From contig CACDBG010000004.1 of the NCBI GenBank assembly GCA_902551155.1, positions 1 to 62,134 of the forward strand: DNA of 62,134 bases, written 5' to 3'. The notes beneath the pieces were generated by a model that saw only the letters and a list, made by a program, of their open reading frames with translations, made no database searches and was not told the DNA's origin. The DNA is from an uncultured Verrucomicrobiota bacterium (GTDB lineage: Bacteria; Verrucomicrobiota; Verrucomicrobiia; Limisphaerales; UBA1100). The position numbers and the translations under genes are program-made. Shown piece after piece: positions 39,962 through 50,360 of this stretch (position 1 is its first letter; the number at the start of each line of letters is the position of its first letter).

Positions 39962-40726
39962 TTAGTTTTTTAATGGACCTTTTCCCTGTTCCCACAGCCC
40001 TTCAAGATAATCTTTATCGCGTTTAGTGTCCATGGGCTGCCAAAACCCTTCGTGTCTATAAGCCATCAATTCTCCCATTTGCGCTGCTTTTTCGAGTGGC
40101 TCTTGTTCCAGCATTGTCTGATCTCCTTCAATCAAGCTAAAGAATTCTGGTTCTATAACAAAAAACCCGCCATTGATCCACCCTTGTCCAACTTGAGGTT
40201 TCTCTTGAAACGAAAGCACTTGATCATTGGCGATTTCCAGCTCACCAAAACGTGCTCCTGGATGAACAGCAGTTACTGTAACCATTTTCCCATGACTCCG
40301 ATGAAACGATTCTAGTTTGGACAAATCTATGTCCGACACTCCGTCTCCATAAGTTAGCATAAAGGTTTCACTGCCAATGCATGACTCCAGTCGCTTCACG
40401 CGCCCGCCAGTTGATGTACTCAGGCCTGTATCGATCAATGTGACCCGCCAATCATTCTTACAAGGCTGGTGCTTAACCACCTTTCCTTCAGATAAATCGA
40501 CAGTAAAATCTGAATGCAAAAAACTGTAGTTCAAAAAATATTCTTTGATCACAGTTGCCTTATAGCCCAAAGCGGCAAAAAAATCTTTATGCCCATAAGA
40601 TGCATAGTGACTCATAATATGGCAAAGAATCGGTTGTCCTCCAATTTTTACCATTGGCTTAGGCATAATACCTCCGGCCTCACCTAATCGGGTTCCAAAG
40701 CCTCCTGCTAAAATAATTACTTTCAT
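39962..40726 (-). CDS. rfbF: Glucose-1-phosphate cytidylyltransferase
   Basis: MKVIILAGGFGTRLGEAGGIMPKPMVKIGGQPILCHIMSHYASYGHKDFFAALGYKATVIKEYF is RfbF-typical. Confidence 0.9.
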   Translation of the reverse strand: MKVIILAGGFGTRLGEAGGIMPKPMVKIGGQPILCHIMSHYASYGHKDFFAALGYKATVIKEYFLNYSFLHSDFTVDLSEGKVVKHQPCKNDWRVTLIDTGLSTSTGGRVKRLESCIGSETFMLTYGDGVSDIDLSKLESFHRSHGKMVTVTAVHPGARFGELEIANDQVLSFQEKPQVGQGWINGGFFVIEPEFFSLIEGDQTMLEQEPLEKAAQMGELMAYRHEGFWQPMDTKRDKDYLEGLWEQGKGPLKN

Positions 40727-41262
40727 CTATCGGCTATTTTAAAATCTGGGTAATTAGCGTCCCTGTCTGAGACATTACTTAAGTCCAGAGGCCAGCAAAT
40801 ATTAAAAGCGGGATCATCATAGCGGACCCCACTATGGCTGTCCTCAACATAAGGTTTCGACATCAAATAATACATCTCCGAATCATCACACAATGTCTGA
40901 AACCCGTGAGCGCATCCTTCAGGCACAACTAGCATACTACGATTTTCTGCACTCAATTCCCGCCCGGACCACTGGCAATATGTAGGTGAATCGGGGCGCA
41001 AATCTAACACGACATCAAAAACAGCTCCCCTAAGGCAGCGCACTGCTTTCGTCTCTGAATACTCTCCATTTTGAAAATGCATTCCGCGTATCGTGCCGGC
41101 GAATTTACTCAACGAAATATTGGCCTGACTCAAGCTGTTTGTGATTCCATACGAAGCAAATTCTTCTTCGCACCACGCACGGGAGAAAAATCCTCGTTCA
41201 TCCTGAATCAATTCCATATCTACTATCCATGATCCCGCGATTTTAGTCTCTGTAAATTTCAT
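40723..41262 (-). CDS. dTDP-4-dehydrorhamnose 3,5-epimerase family
   Basis: DERGFFSRAWCEEEFASYGI, SQANISLSKFAGTIRGMHFQNG and VVPEGCAHGFQTL. Confidence 0.87.
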   Translation of the reverse strand: MKFTETKIAGSWIVDMELIQDERGFFSRAWCEEEFASYGITNSLSQANISLSKFAGTIRGMHFQNGEYSETKAVRCLRGAVFDVVLDLRPDSPTYCQWSGRELSAENRSMLVVPEGCAHGFQTLCDDSEMYYLMSKPYVEDSHSGVRYDDPAFNICWPLDLSNVSDRDANYPDFKIADR

Positions 41263-41288
41263 TATAATTCAGAGGCTCCGGTGACCCG

Positions 41289-42470
41289 TTACCATCCTTT
41301 GGATATCAGATCACATATGCGATGCACATCCTCTGCGATAATTTTATTATGGAGAGGCAGAACCAAATAATTATCTTGGATCCGGTCCATATTGGGATAC
41401 TCGTCATCAACAGCCGACTCCCGAAAAATAGAATAACGATCATTTCTGTAGTGCACCTGATTGCTTTCGATTCCTCGATCATATAACATTTTTTGCAGGT
41501 CTTTCCGCTTTTCTGCTAGTATTGTGCACAGCCAAGCTCCATGCTCATATCCTTGTTCTCCAGTAACGGCTCCGGAAAAAAATCTTACCCCATCGACACC
41601 CTTTAGCCTCTGCTCGTAAATTGAGAGTAAATTTCGGCGATGCTGTAGTACTGAGTTTACGTGAGGTAGAGCCGCAAGCCCAATAGATGCTGCCACGTCG
41701 GTCATTTGATATTTGTAGCCTATCTCCTTAATATCGTTGCCCCACACGCCCCCCAGTTTCTTTTCTCGCTCGATCCCAAACCAACGAAGTCTTTTAGCTT
41801 TTTCGATCAAGCCAGCATCCGTATCGTTAATAATCAGCATACCCCCATCCCCTGTGGTTATATGTTTGATCGCTTGAAATGAATACATTGTATAACGCGA
41901 CCAATGACTCATGGGGAGCCCTCTCCACCTAAGTCCAAGTGAATGAGCCCCATCCTGTATCACCGGAATTCCATATTCTTTTTCTATTGCACTAAGCTCA
42001 TCAAGGCCACAAGGCAGTCCGCCATAATGCACACAAACAATGGCTTTGGTTTTTTTATTAATCATCCCTCTAATTTGAGAAACATCCATATTCAGACTAT
42101 CTGACATTACGTCGACGAATCTAATCTTCACTCTTTCATGTAAAAGAGGGATGTTTGTCGCCGTACACGTAAACAGTGGAGCGATAACTTCTGAGTCAGC
42201 ATCTAATCCACACAGTTTGTAAGCAATGTGGAGCGCGTCCGTGCCAGCCCCTGTCGCTATTGCCGGAAAACCTGCCCCTTCCATTTCCGAAAATTTTTTC
42301 TCAAAAAGTTTTACTTTTGGGCCTTCTCCTATCCATCTTGAGCCCAATGTAGCGGCTACTTCACTAGATGCTTCAGGAGCAATAAAAGGATGAAACAAAA
42401 CTAATGTCCCATCCTCTTCTTTCAGAAGCGGCATCTCGGTGGGTTCATAATTATCTGGTTCAGTTGCCAT
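41289..42470 (-). CDS. DegT/DnrJ/EryC1/StrS aminotransferase
   Basis: GAGTDALHIAYKL, VIQDGAHSLGLRWRG, YSFQAIKHITTGDGGMLI. Confidence 0.87.
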   Translation of the reverse strand: MATEPDNYEPTEMPLLKEEDGTLVLFHPFIAPEASSEVAATLGSRWIGEGPKVKLFEKKFSEMEGAGFPAIATGAGTDALHIAYKLCGLDADSEVIAPLFTCTATNIPLLHERVKIRFVDVMSDSLNMDVSQIRGMINKKTKAIVCVHYGGLPCGLDELSAIEKEYGIPVIQDGAHSLGLRWRGLPMSHWSRYTMYSFQAIKHITTGDGGMLIINDTDAGLIEKAKRLRWFGIEREKKLGGVWGNDIKEIGYKYQMTDVAASIGLAALPHVNSVLQHRRNLLSIYEQRLKGVDGVRFFSGAVTGEQGYEHGAWLCTILAEKRKDLQKMLYDRGIESNQVHYRNDRYSIFRESAVDDEYPNMDRIQDNYLVLPLHNKIIAEDVHRICDLISKGW

Positions 42471-42934
42471 TAAATTTTCAGCTCCATTCTAATGGAATCG
42501 ATATTCTCTTTATAAGGAGTTTTGTTAGTGGCGACAAAACCCAAACCTTTGTATAATTCTTCTGCAATTGAATTATGACTCAGAACCTCCAGCCAAATGT
42601 TCTTAAACCCATTACTCCGCAGCACATCAAAAAACATGCAATACGCAGGCTTTGCCAAGCCTTGTCCTCTAAAACTTGGATGAATATCCATGCCAATCTG
42701 GATAGAGTGTGCCTGCTTCTCAATATAATTTGTACGAAAATAACCAAACCTTACATCGTTGGTTCTGACAATGAACCACCAGGGCCTGCTGGTTTTAAAC
42801 CACTCTTTGAACTCGTTCTTTGTAAAACACCGTGAATCATGAAGAAAAGCTCTCGTTGTTTCATCGTTGCGTATCTCAAGGACAAAGTCCGCATCATTTT
42901 CCTCCATTGGACAAATAGAAATCTCTTTACTCAC
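42470..42934 (-). CDS. GNAT-family N-acetyltransferase
   Basis: IQIGMDIHPSFRGQGLAKPAYCMFFDVLRSNGFKNIWLEVLSHNSIAEELYKGLGF. Confidence 0.85.
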   Translation of the reverse strand: MSKEISICPMEENDADFVLEIRNDETTRAFLHDSRCFTKNEFKEWFKTSRPWWFIVRTNDVRFGYFRTNYIEKQAHSIQIGMDIHPSFRGQGLAKPAYCMFFDVLRSNGFKNIWLEVLSHNSIAEELYKGLGFVATNKTPYKENIDSIRMELKI

Positions 42935-44148
42935 ATTATTTCTGCAGACTTACACCGGTAGTTATATTGCTTAAGGCATAAAGCTGCAGTAACTATATTT
43001 ACAATAATATGAACTAAGATAAGACCCCATACTCCGTAAAATAATGCCAAAACTGCGGCTAAGGGTAAAAAAACCAAAGCCCTCTTTATCTCTAATTTCT
43101 GAGGAAATTCTCCATCATGCTGAAACTGCTCGTAAGCTAAATAAAAAGCCATCGGTATACTAAATATTATGCTAACGCAATATAACTGACCCAAACTAAT
43201 TGACTCCCTATAGCCCTCGCCAAACATCAGGGGAATAATCCATGTCAGCAGCAAAGCTATTATCGCAGCACCCATCACTCCCCCTAAAAGCATCACGTGA
43301 ATTTTTTTCTTTATCCTCTCTAAATTCTTCTCTTCTGTAAGCTTGCCCCAGTCAGCACATACCACTCCCAATAAAACCTTGGAACTTCCCATAGCTCTTT
43401 GTGGCAGTAAAATGGCTATATGGTATACAGCCAATACTGCTGGGCTTATTATTGACAAGATGATTCGATCTATCTGTGAGGTAATAAGAGTAAACGCCCC
43501 CACTCCTACTTGCCGCCATCCTTGACGCATTAAGCTATCCTCCAACTCCGGGTCGGGAGGAGACTCGGACAGTTTCTTTTTAACCCAAAAATATCCAACT
43601 GCAATCGTAAGGGATTTGGCTGCTAAGAATCCAATGAATACCCATTCGGTTTGCTTTATGGTAAGGGCCATAGAAGCGGTAAAAACAAATGTCAGAACTG
43701 CTCCGATTAACGCCAAAAAACGACTTAATCGGTATTCGCCCTTGCCAATCAAGGCACTATCAATTCCCTGAAAACCGCTCAAGGGTATACTCGCGGCAAT
43801 AAGCAGTAGAAAACCACACTTGGCGGTGAGCCCTCCCTCAATAATAAATAATACCAGACCTCCTATGAACACAAGCACACCGCCTCCTATAGAAGAAACC
43901 ACTGCTTTCTTTTGTGCCCACCAATAAACCCGATCGTAATTTTTGAGGCATCCTCTCGTGATCGCAACATTCATCCCTGGCAGACCGAATGAAGCACCTG
44001 CCGCAGCCCAAGCTATCAGGGCATGATAGCTCCCAAAATCCTCTACATCCATGGACCGGGCCAAAACTATATTCGCTGCAAAATTAACTGTGACAATCAG
44101 AATTTGAATGCCAGAAATCCAAATCGTCTTCCTAAGCACCTCATTCAA
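42931..44148 (-). CDS. Oligosaccharide flippase (Wzx-like) #2
   Basis: Multi-TM, NIVLARSMDVEDFGSYHALIAWAAAGASFGLPGMNVAITR. Confidence 0.82.
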   Translation of the reverse strand: MNEVLRKTIWISGIQILIVTVNFAANIVLARSMDVEDFGSYHALIAWAAAGASFGLPGMNVAITRGCLKNYDRVYWWAQKKAVVSSIGGGVLVFIGGLVLFIIEGGLTAKCGFLLLIAASIPLSGFQGIDSALIGKGEYRLSRFLALIGAVLTFVFTASMALTIKQTEWVFIGFLAAKSLTIAVGYFWVKKKLSESPPDPELEDSLMRQGWRQVGVGAFTLITSQIDRIILSIISPAVLAVYHIAILLPQRAMGSSKVLLGVVCADWGKLTEEKNLERIKKKIHVMLLGGVMGAAIIALLLTWIIPLMFGEGYRESISLGQLYCVSIIFSIPMAFYLAYEQFQHDGEFPQKLEIKRALVFLPLAAVLALFYGVWGLILVHIIVNIVTAALCLKQYNYRCKSAEIM

Positions 44149-44177
44149 TTTGTATCTCCTTTAAACAACTGGCGTAG

Positions 44178-45290
44178 CTATAAGAGATTTCGTTTATATC
44201 CACATATCGACTCAGTCACTTTTTTCTGCTCCTCCTCAGCCAAATAAGCACTCATCGGAAGACTGAGGCATTTCTTAGAAATTTCTTCTGTTACTGGAAA
44301 ATTTTTCTTATCAAAACCTAAACTAGTAAAAACTTCCTGAGCATATAAAGGAGTGGAATAATATGCGACTGAAGGAATACCTAAATTCCCGAGATGACTG
44401 CTTAACTCATCCCGATCATTTACCAAAATTGTGTACTGCGCGTATACAGAAGTACAATCCCGCAAAATAAATGGTACCGTTAATTTTCCCTCACTAAGAG
44501 GCTCGAACGAAGCATTGTATCGATTAGCTATTTTTTGACGACGGCCAACTTCATCTGGAAATACGTCAAACGCAGCTAAAATTGCCGCTGCTTGAATGGT
44601 GTCTAATCTTCCATTTAAGCCGAGGACAGGGTGGTGATGTTTGCGAGCCTGTCCATGTACCCTAATCCATCTGAATTTTTCTGCGAGCTCATCATTGTCA
44701 GTGAAAATTGCTCCAGCATCACCAAATCCACCCAATGGTTTTGAAGGGAAAAAAGAAGTGCTTCCGATTGTCGACAGCCCGCAAGATTTCCGCCCCTTGT
44801 ATGTAGCCCCAAAGCTCTGGGCAGCATCTTCAATAACCGGAATACCAAAACGACCAGCGATCTCATTAATGGGATCCATATCCGGAGGCTGGCCATAGAT
44901 GCCAACTGGAATAATTGCTTTTGTGCGCTCAGTAATGGCTTGTTCAAGCAAAACCGGATCCAAATTCCATGTCCGGCTGTCTATATCAACAAAAACGGTT
45001 TTTGCCCCAGCTAAAGAGATAACTTCCGCCGTTGAGATCCAGGTATACGGCACTGTGATTACCTCATCATCCGTGCCTACTCCCAAGGCCATTAAGGAAA
45101 TCAACAGGGAATCTGTTCCGCTTGAAACCCCCACACAATGCTTGACCCCCACATACTTGGCCAGAGCTACTTCCAGCTCAGTCACCTCAGGCCCTAGAAT
45201 ATACTGACCATGGTCAAGCACCGTCGCAATACGCGAATTCACTTTTTCCCTGATTCGGGCTAGTCTCGATTCAAGATCAATGAAGTGCAT
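44178..45290 (-). CDS. DegT/DnrJ/EryC1/StrS aminotransferase
   Basis: GVSSGTDSLLISLMALGVGTDDEVITVPYTWISTAEVISL, VIEDAAQSFGATYKGRKSCGLSTIGSTSFFPSKPLGGFGDAGAIFT. Confidence 0.9.
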   Translation of the reverse strand: MHFIDLESRLARIREKVNSRIATVLDHGQYILGPEVTELEVALAKYVGVKHCVGVSSGTDSLLISLMALGVGTDDEVITVPYTWISTAEVISLAGAKTVFVDIDSRTWNLDPVLLEQAITERTKAIIPVGIYGQPPDMDPINEIAGRFGIPVIEDAAQSFGATYKGRKSCGLSTIGSTSFFPSKPLGGFGDAGAIFTDNDELAEKFRWIRVHGQARKHHHPVLGLNGRLDTIQAAAILAAFDVFPDEVGRRQKIANRYNASFEPLSEGKLTVPFILRDCTSVYAQYTILVNDRDELSSHLGNLGIPSVAYYSTPLYAQEVFTSLGFDKKNFPVTEEISKKCLSLPMSAYLAEEEQKKVTESICGYKRNLL

Positions 45291-46615
45291 CAGAAAGATG
45301 ATCGGCCGATGGAGTGATATTCAATGCCGGCATCAGCTACCATCTTTGGATCATACAAGTTGCGGCCATCAAAAATAATGGGAGTTCTAAGCATTTCTTT
45401 TATTCTGAAAAAATCTGGACTACGAAATACCTTCCATTCAGTCACGATAGCCAGCGCCTCACTTCCTTCGAGGGCTTTATAAGGCTCATCACAATATTCG
45501 ATTGAGCTCTCGTCTCCGAGAGCCGCTTTCGCAGCATCCATTGCCTCGGGATCATAAGCTCTGACTTTAGCTCCCGATCTTAAAAGAGCCCTTATCAGAA
45601 CCAAGCTAGCAGCTTCCCGCATGTCGTCTGTGTTGGGCTTAAAAGAAAGGCCCCAGATTGCAATGACCTTTTCGGAAAGATCATAGAATCGTTTTTCAAT
45701 TTTTTCATAGAGCACTTCTTTCTGTGCCTCATTAACTGCATCAACTGCCGGTAAAATACGCGGCTGGTACCCAGAGGTTTGCGCTGTTTGCTCGATAGCT
45801 CGTACATCTTTCGGAAAACAGGACCCCCCATATCCGCATCCGGGATAAATAAAGGAGTAGCCAATTCGAGAATCAGATCCAATGCCGAGTCGTACTTGCT
45901 CAATATCAGCACCCACACATTCTGCGATATTTGCCATCTCATTCATAAAACTGATTTTCGTGGCCAACATTGCATTGGCGGCATATTTAGTGAGTTCGGC
46001 AGAACGCACATCCATAGAAAATATGCGTTCATGGTTGCGGTTAAAAGGCGCATATAACTCCCGAAGCAGCTGTTCAGCACGAGCCTCATTCGTGCCGATT
46101 ACAATACGATCGGGCTTCATGAAGTCAGAGACTGCGTCTCCTTCTTTAAGAAACTCGGGATTGGAAGCCACGGTAAATTCAATATCCGCATTCCTTTTCT
46201 GCAGCTCATTAGTAATAGCTTTAGAAACTTTATCTGCTGTGCCTACCGGCACCGTTGATTTATCGACCACAACCACATAATCCTCTATGTGTTTGCCGAT
46301 GCTGCGCGCCACATCCAATACGTAGGTCAAATCCGCAGAACCATCTTCTGCAGGGGGAGTGCCAACCGCAATAAACTGCAAAATTCCATGTGCTGCCGCC
46401 TCAACTACATCGGTGGTAAACCTAAGACGCCCCTCTTCGCAGCCCTTAAGAATAATTTTGGAAAGACCTGGTTCGTAAATAGGAATCTCACCGCGGTTAA
46501 GAGCTACAACTCGGTCTTCATCAATATCCACACAAAGAACATCATTACCCACATCAGCGAGGCAAGCGCCGGTAACTAATCCGACATAACCTGCTCCATA
46601 AATTGTAACTTTCAT
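45290..46615 (-). CDS. ugd: UDP-glucose 6-dehydrogenase
   Basis: [85 protein letters not shown]. Confidence 0.93.
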   Translation of the reverse strand: MKVTIYGAGYVGLVTGACLADVGNDVLCVDIDEDRVVALNRGEIPIYEPGLSKIILKGCEEGRLRFTTDVVEAAAHGILQFIAVGTPPAEDGSADLTYVLDVARSIGKHIEDYVVVVDKSTVPVGTADKVSKAITNELQKRNADIEFTVASNPEFLKEGDAVSDFMKPDRIVIGTNEARAEQLLRELYAPFNRNHERIFSMDVRSAELTKYAANAMLATKISFMNEMANIAECVGADIEQVRLGIGSDSRIGYSFIYPGCGYGGSCFPKDVRAIEQTAQTSGYQPRILPAVDAVNEAQKEVLYEKIEKRFYDLSEKVIAIWGLSFKPNTDDMREAASLVLIRALLRSGAKVRAYDPEAMDAAKAALGDESSIEYCDEPYKALEGSEALAIVTEWKVFRSPDFFRIKEMLRTPIIFDGRNLYDPKMVADAGIEYHSIGRSSF

Positions 46616-47619
46616 CTCTTTTTTCTTCTCTTATACCAATCGACCGTAAGCTCAAGGCCTTCCTTCAAGGCATGAGTCGGATCAAAGCCTAGGTCACATT
46701 TAGCCGCACTTATGTCAGCTAAAGAATGCCGCACGTCCCCTTCTCGTAAAGGCCGATATTCCGGAAGATGGTCATTGCTAGTCAAAACTCGTAATGCTTT
46801 ATGTAATGAATTTAAAGTAGTGCGCGCCCCAACTGCCACATTGTACACTCTCCCCGGGGCAGATTTAATCGTTGCAGCCAACAGGTTTGCCTGAACTACA
46901 TTTTCTACATAACAAAAATCACGGCTGGTTCTTCCGTCCCCATAAATATATGTAGACTTACCCTTTAAGAGTCCTATCATCCATTGTGGAATAACTGCAG
47001 CGTATGGACCATTTGGATCCTGTCTCGGTCCAAATACATTAAAATAACGCAAGCCAACTATTTTCTGATTATATCCGCTCTCAAAAACCCCGGCATACAA
47101 TTCATCCACCGCTTTACTTACTGCATAAGGAGAGAGAACGGCGCCCGTTTTGCCTTCCTTTTTAGGAAGCGTCTTTTCATCTCCATACACTGAACTGCTG
47201 GACGCATACACAACACGTTTTACTTTTGCTTTTTGGGCCGCCAATAAAATTTGCAGAAAACCTGTTGTATTTGCCATATGTGTCGAAAGCGGATCAGCAA
47301 AAGATCGAGGGACAGACCCCAGTGCTGCCTGGTGTAATACGAAATCTACCCCTCTACACGCACGAGCACAATCGGACTTAGAAGTAATATCGCCCTCTAT
47401 AAAGCAAAAATTGCGCCTCTCTTTGGAGCTCAAAGATTGCTGTAAATCATCCAAGTTCGCCTGATAGCCCGTTGCAAAGTTATCAAGCCCCACAACCTTT
47501 TGGTTTAATTGAAGGAGCTTTTCAACTACATGGGAACCGATGAACCCGGCAGCCCCTGTCACCAGCCATTTTTTTTGCGTTCGCCCCAGCTTGCGCTGTA
47601 GTTTTTCGTAAGCGGTCAA
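46612..47619 (-). CDS. UDP-GlcNAc/UDP-glucose 4-epimerase-type SDR (WbpP-like)
   Basis: [93 protein letters not shown]. Confidence 0.87.
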   Translation of the reverse strand: MTAYEKLQRKLGRTQKKWLVTGAAGFIGSHVVEKLLQLNQKVVGLDNFATGYQANLDDLQQSLSSKERRNFCFIEGDITSKSDCARACRGVDFVLHQAALGSVPRSFADPLSTHMANTTGFLQILLAAQKAKVKRVVYASSSSVYGDEKTLPKKEGKTGAVLSPYAVSKAVDELYAGVFESGYNQKIVGLRYFNVFGPRQDPNGPYAAVIPQWMIGLLKGKSTYIYGDGRTSRDFCYVENVVQANLLAATIKSAPGRVYNVAVGARTTLNSLHKALRVLTSNDHLPEYRPLREGDVRHSLADISAAKCDLGFDPTHALKEGLELTVDWYKRRKKR

Positions 47620-48656
47620 TCTGCTTCTCTTCTAACTAAATCCAAATCCGCAACTGCCATTTCCTCAACAAGTTCTTCAAAAGTGGTCTTAGGAGCCCAG
47701 CCCAATTCTTGTTTTGCCTTGGTCGGATCACCTAAAAGGGTGGATACCTCTGCGGGCCGATAATAGCGTGGGTCCACTTTTACAATTGATTTGTTATCGT
47801 AAAACCCTACCTCTTGCTCTCCCTCTCCTTCCCACTTTATCTCCATGTCCAGAGCCTTGGCTGTCGCATTTACAAAATCTCTAACGCTATGCTGGGTGCC
47901 TGTTGCAATCACATAATCCTTGGGCTTTGATTGTTGCAACATAAGCCACTGCGCCTCAACAAAATCTCGGGCGTGACCCCAGTCACGCTTGGCATTCATA
48001 TTTCCCAAATACAAACATTCTTGAGTTCCCAGCTTTATTCTCGCCATGCCTCGAGTTATTTTACGGGTAACAAAGGTCTCCCCGCGTCGGGGGCTCTCAT
48101 GGTTGAATAATATACCATTACAGGCATACGCATTATACGCTTCGCGATAGTTAACCGCTGTCCAATAAGCGAATTGCTTCGCAATCCCATAAGGGCTTCT
48201 GGGATGAAATGGCGTAGTTTCTTTTTGAGGCACTTCCTGCGCCAAACCAAACAACTCTGATGTACTTGCCTGATAAAAACGCACTTGCTCTTGAAGGTTT
48301 AGTAGGCGTATTGATTCCAACATTCGCAGAGCGCCCAATGCATCACAATCTGCAGTATATTCAGGTTCTTGAAAGCTCACTGCCACGTGGGATTGCGCAG
48401 CTAAATTATATATTTCATCGGGCTGTGCTAACTCGATAATTCGAGTCAAACATGTTGAGTCGGTCATGTCTCCATAATGAAGAATCAGGTTTACTCCCCT
48501 CTCATGGGGATCCTTGTAGAGATGGTCAATTCTACCGGTGTTAAAAGAAGATGCTCTACGCCTAATCCCGTGTACTTCATACCCCTTATCGAGAAGTAGT
48601 TCAGCCAAATAGGACCCATCCTGACCCGTTATTCCGGTAATAATTGCCTTCTTCAT
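47616..48656 (-). CDS. gmd: GDP-mannose 4,6-dehydratase
   Basis: [91 protein letters not shown]. Confidence 0.93.
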   Translation of the reverse strand: MKKAIITGITGQDGSYLAELLLDKGYEVHGIRRRASSFNTGRIDHLYKDPHERGVNLILHYGDMTDSTCLTRIIELAQPDEIYNLAAQSHVAVSFQEPEYTADCDALGALRMLESIRLLNLQEQVRFYQASTSELFGLAQEVPQKETTPFHPRSPYGIAKQFAYWTAVNYREAYNAYACNGILFNHESPRRGETFVTRKITRGMARIKLGTQECLYLGNMNAKRDWGHARDFVEAQWLMLQQSKPKDYVIATGTQHSVRDFVNATAKALDMEIKWEGEGEQEVGFYDNKSIVKVDPRYYRPAEVSTLLGDPTKAKQELGWAPKTTFEELVEEMAVADLDLVRREAD

Positions 48657-48854
48657 TAGTTGGAACTAAGAGAAATCAACCTCAAACGCTTATTCAAAAA
48701 GACAACGCTTCGCGCCCGTCGATTCTGTTTTGCGATCGACTCTCCCCCCAAAAAGTCTTTTTCGAATTGTTCAAAAAAATGAACCTACAAACTATTTCGT
48801 CAAAACAAGGTTAAAATCAAGCAAATGCCATTTACACCCTAGGGAAAAATGGGG

Positions 48855-50054
48855 CTAGGGACGAGCATCCACGCACACAAGGTTGCCCGCAGCATTTCTA
48901 GCATAAATTCGGCCGCCAGAATAAACCGGAACAGTCCAGCAGCGACCTCGCAAGATTTGGGCTTCTGTCGCAGGCTTAAACCCCTTGGGCGAAGCCGCCC
49001 CAAGAGCTAGATTGCCGGTTTCACCTAGAACTAGGAGTTTATCTTGTACTGCCATAAGCGATCCGCAGCGGTACCCCTCCTGCCGCCATTGCACCTTACC
49101 ATCGGCAAATTTCATGCAAACAAGCTGCTTGGGGCCAGCTTGATGCGTATTCCCATCAAAGCCATACAAATATTCCCCCAATAAAACTGAATTATTCATG
49201 TGGTTACTCATATTTTTATTTGTATAGATTTGGCGAAGATTCTTTCCGTCAAACTCATATAAAGCACAACCACGACGGTACCCAGTAGATATAAATATTT
49301 TGTTGCCCACGGCAATAGGGGTGGTGGAATTAGTACGAAATGAAGTACGCCAGTCCTGAAAAGCAACGGTTTTCCCTGTTTTAGCATCAAGAATAACCAG
49401 TCCATCAGTTTTAAGCGTGGCGAGATACATTTGCTTTTCGAACTCAAAGGCCACCGGCGAGCCGTAGGCAGGCTTATACACCTGGCTACGCCATATTTCC
49501 TTGCCAGTACTTTTATCAAGCGCACAGGTAAACGTGGCTTCCACAATTAATATATCCCCCAAGATCAAGGGAGAGGCAGCGAATCCCCATTCTGGAGGGC
49601 GAGGCAGTTCCGCTTTTTCCATGAGATCAACTACCCAGTGTTTTTTACCCGAATCAATATCATAGCTGACCAGTCGCCCGGACTTGCTCAAACCATACAC
49701 GCGTTTGCCATCAACCGTAGGAGAAGCACAAGGGCCACCTTCGTGCAAATAATCAACCAAGGCTGCTGGATATGTGTCCTGCCATAATGTTTTTCCGGTT
49801 TCCTTACTAATACAATAGAAAGTCTCTTTATTACCGTTTTTATTGCCTGAACAACCCAAAGCAAAAACTCGACCGCCGGAAACTGCTAAACTGGAAAACC
49901 CAACCCCTATATCTTTACGCCAAAGAATCTTACTAAAGTTTGGACGCGGAGGTTGTTCTTTTGAAATTCCGTCGTGGTCAGGGCCTCTCCAATTTGGCCA
50001 ATCCGCTCCTTTAACCGTAAATATAACCACCAAGAAAATAAAAAATACCCGCAT
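48855..50054 (-). CDS. PQQ-like beta-propeller repeat protein, secreted
   Basis: Signal peptide, WPNWRGPDHDGISKE, FYCISKETGKTLWQDTYP, CALDKSTGKEIWRSQ. Confidence 0.85.
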   Translation of the reverse strand: MRVFFIFLVVIFTVKGADWPNWRGPDHDGISKEQPPRPNFSKILWRKDIGVGFSSLAVSGGRVFALGCSGNKNGNKETFYCISKETGKTLWQDTYPAALVDYLHEGGPCASPTVDGKRVYGLSKSGRLVSYDIDSGKKHWVVDLMEKAELPRPPEWGFAASPLILGDILIVEATFTCALDKSTGKEIWRSQVYKPAYGSPVAFEFEKQMYLATLKTDGLVILDAKTGKTVAFQDWRTSFRTNSTTPIAVGNKIFISTGYRRGCALYEFDGKNLRQIYTNKNMSNHMNNSVLLGEYLYGFDGNTHQAGPKQLVCMKFADGKVQWRQEGYRCGSLMAVQDKLLVLGETGNLALGAASPKGFKPATEAQILRGRCWTVPVYSGGRIYARNAAGNLVCVDARP

Positions 50055-50328
50055 AGCTAGGGCCTATAGTTGGGGTAAGTTCATAAAAAAGCACGATATT
50101 GTGGCATTTTGTGTGTGTATAATGTGCGGATAAGCCCTTGCCCTTTAGATCTGCAATTATAAAAACCCTGTTTTTACGAGGTTTTCTAGGCCTATAAGCC
50201 GAAACTGTAATGGGAATAAAGTCTCCACAAATAATGAATAATCAGTGAATTGATTGATTATTCTGTTGGATTTCTCCCCATAAAAGCCCTATTAGAAGCC
50301 ATTGTATGCCTAAAATGATGAATTTGGG

Positions 50329-50334
50329 TATAAT
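50329..50334 (+). promoter_or_regulatory. Candidate -10 element (TATAAT) upstream of ppk1
   Basis: TATAAT 27 bp before the ppk1 ATG. No convincing -35 at 17 bp spacing. Confidence 0.25.
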
Positions 50335-50360
50335 TCGTGTTAACCTGATTCTTTGCAGTT

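Noticed and set aside
45882-46280. 132-aa plus-strand ORF
   Set aside because: Entirely antisense to intact ugd, with no recognisable motif.
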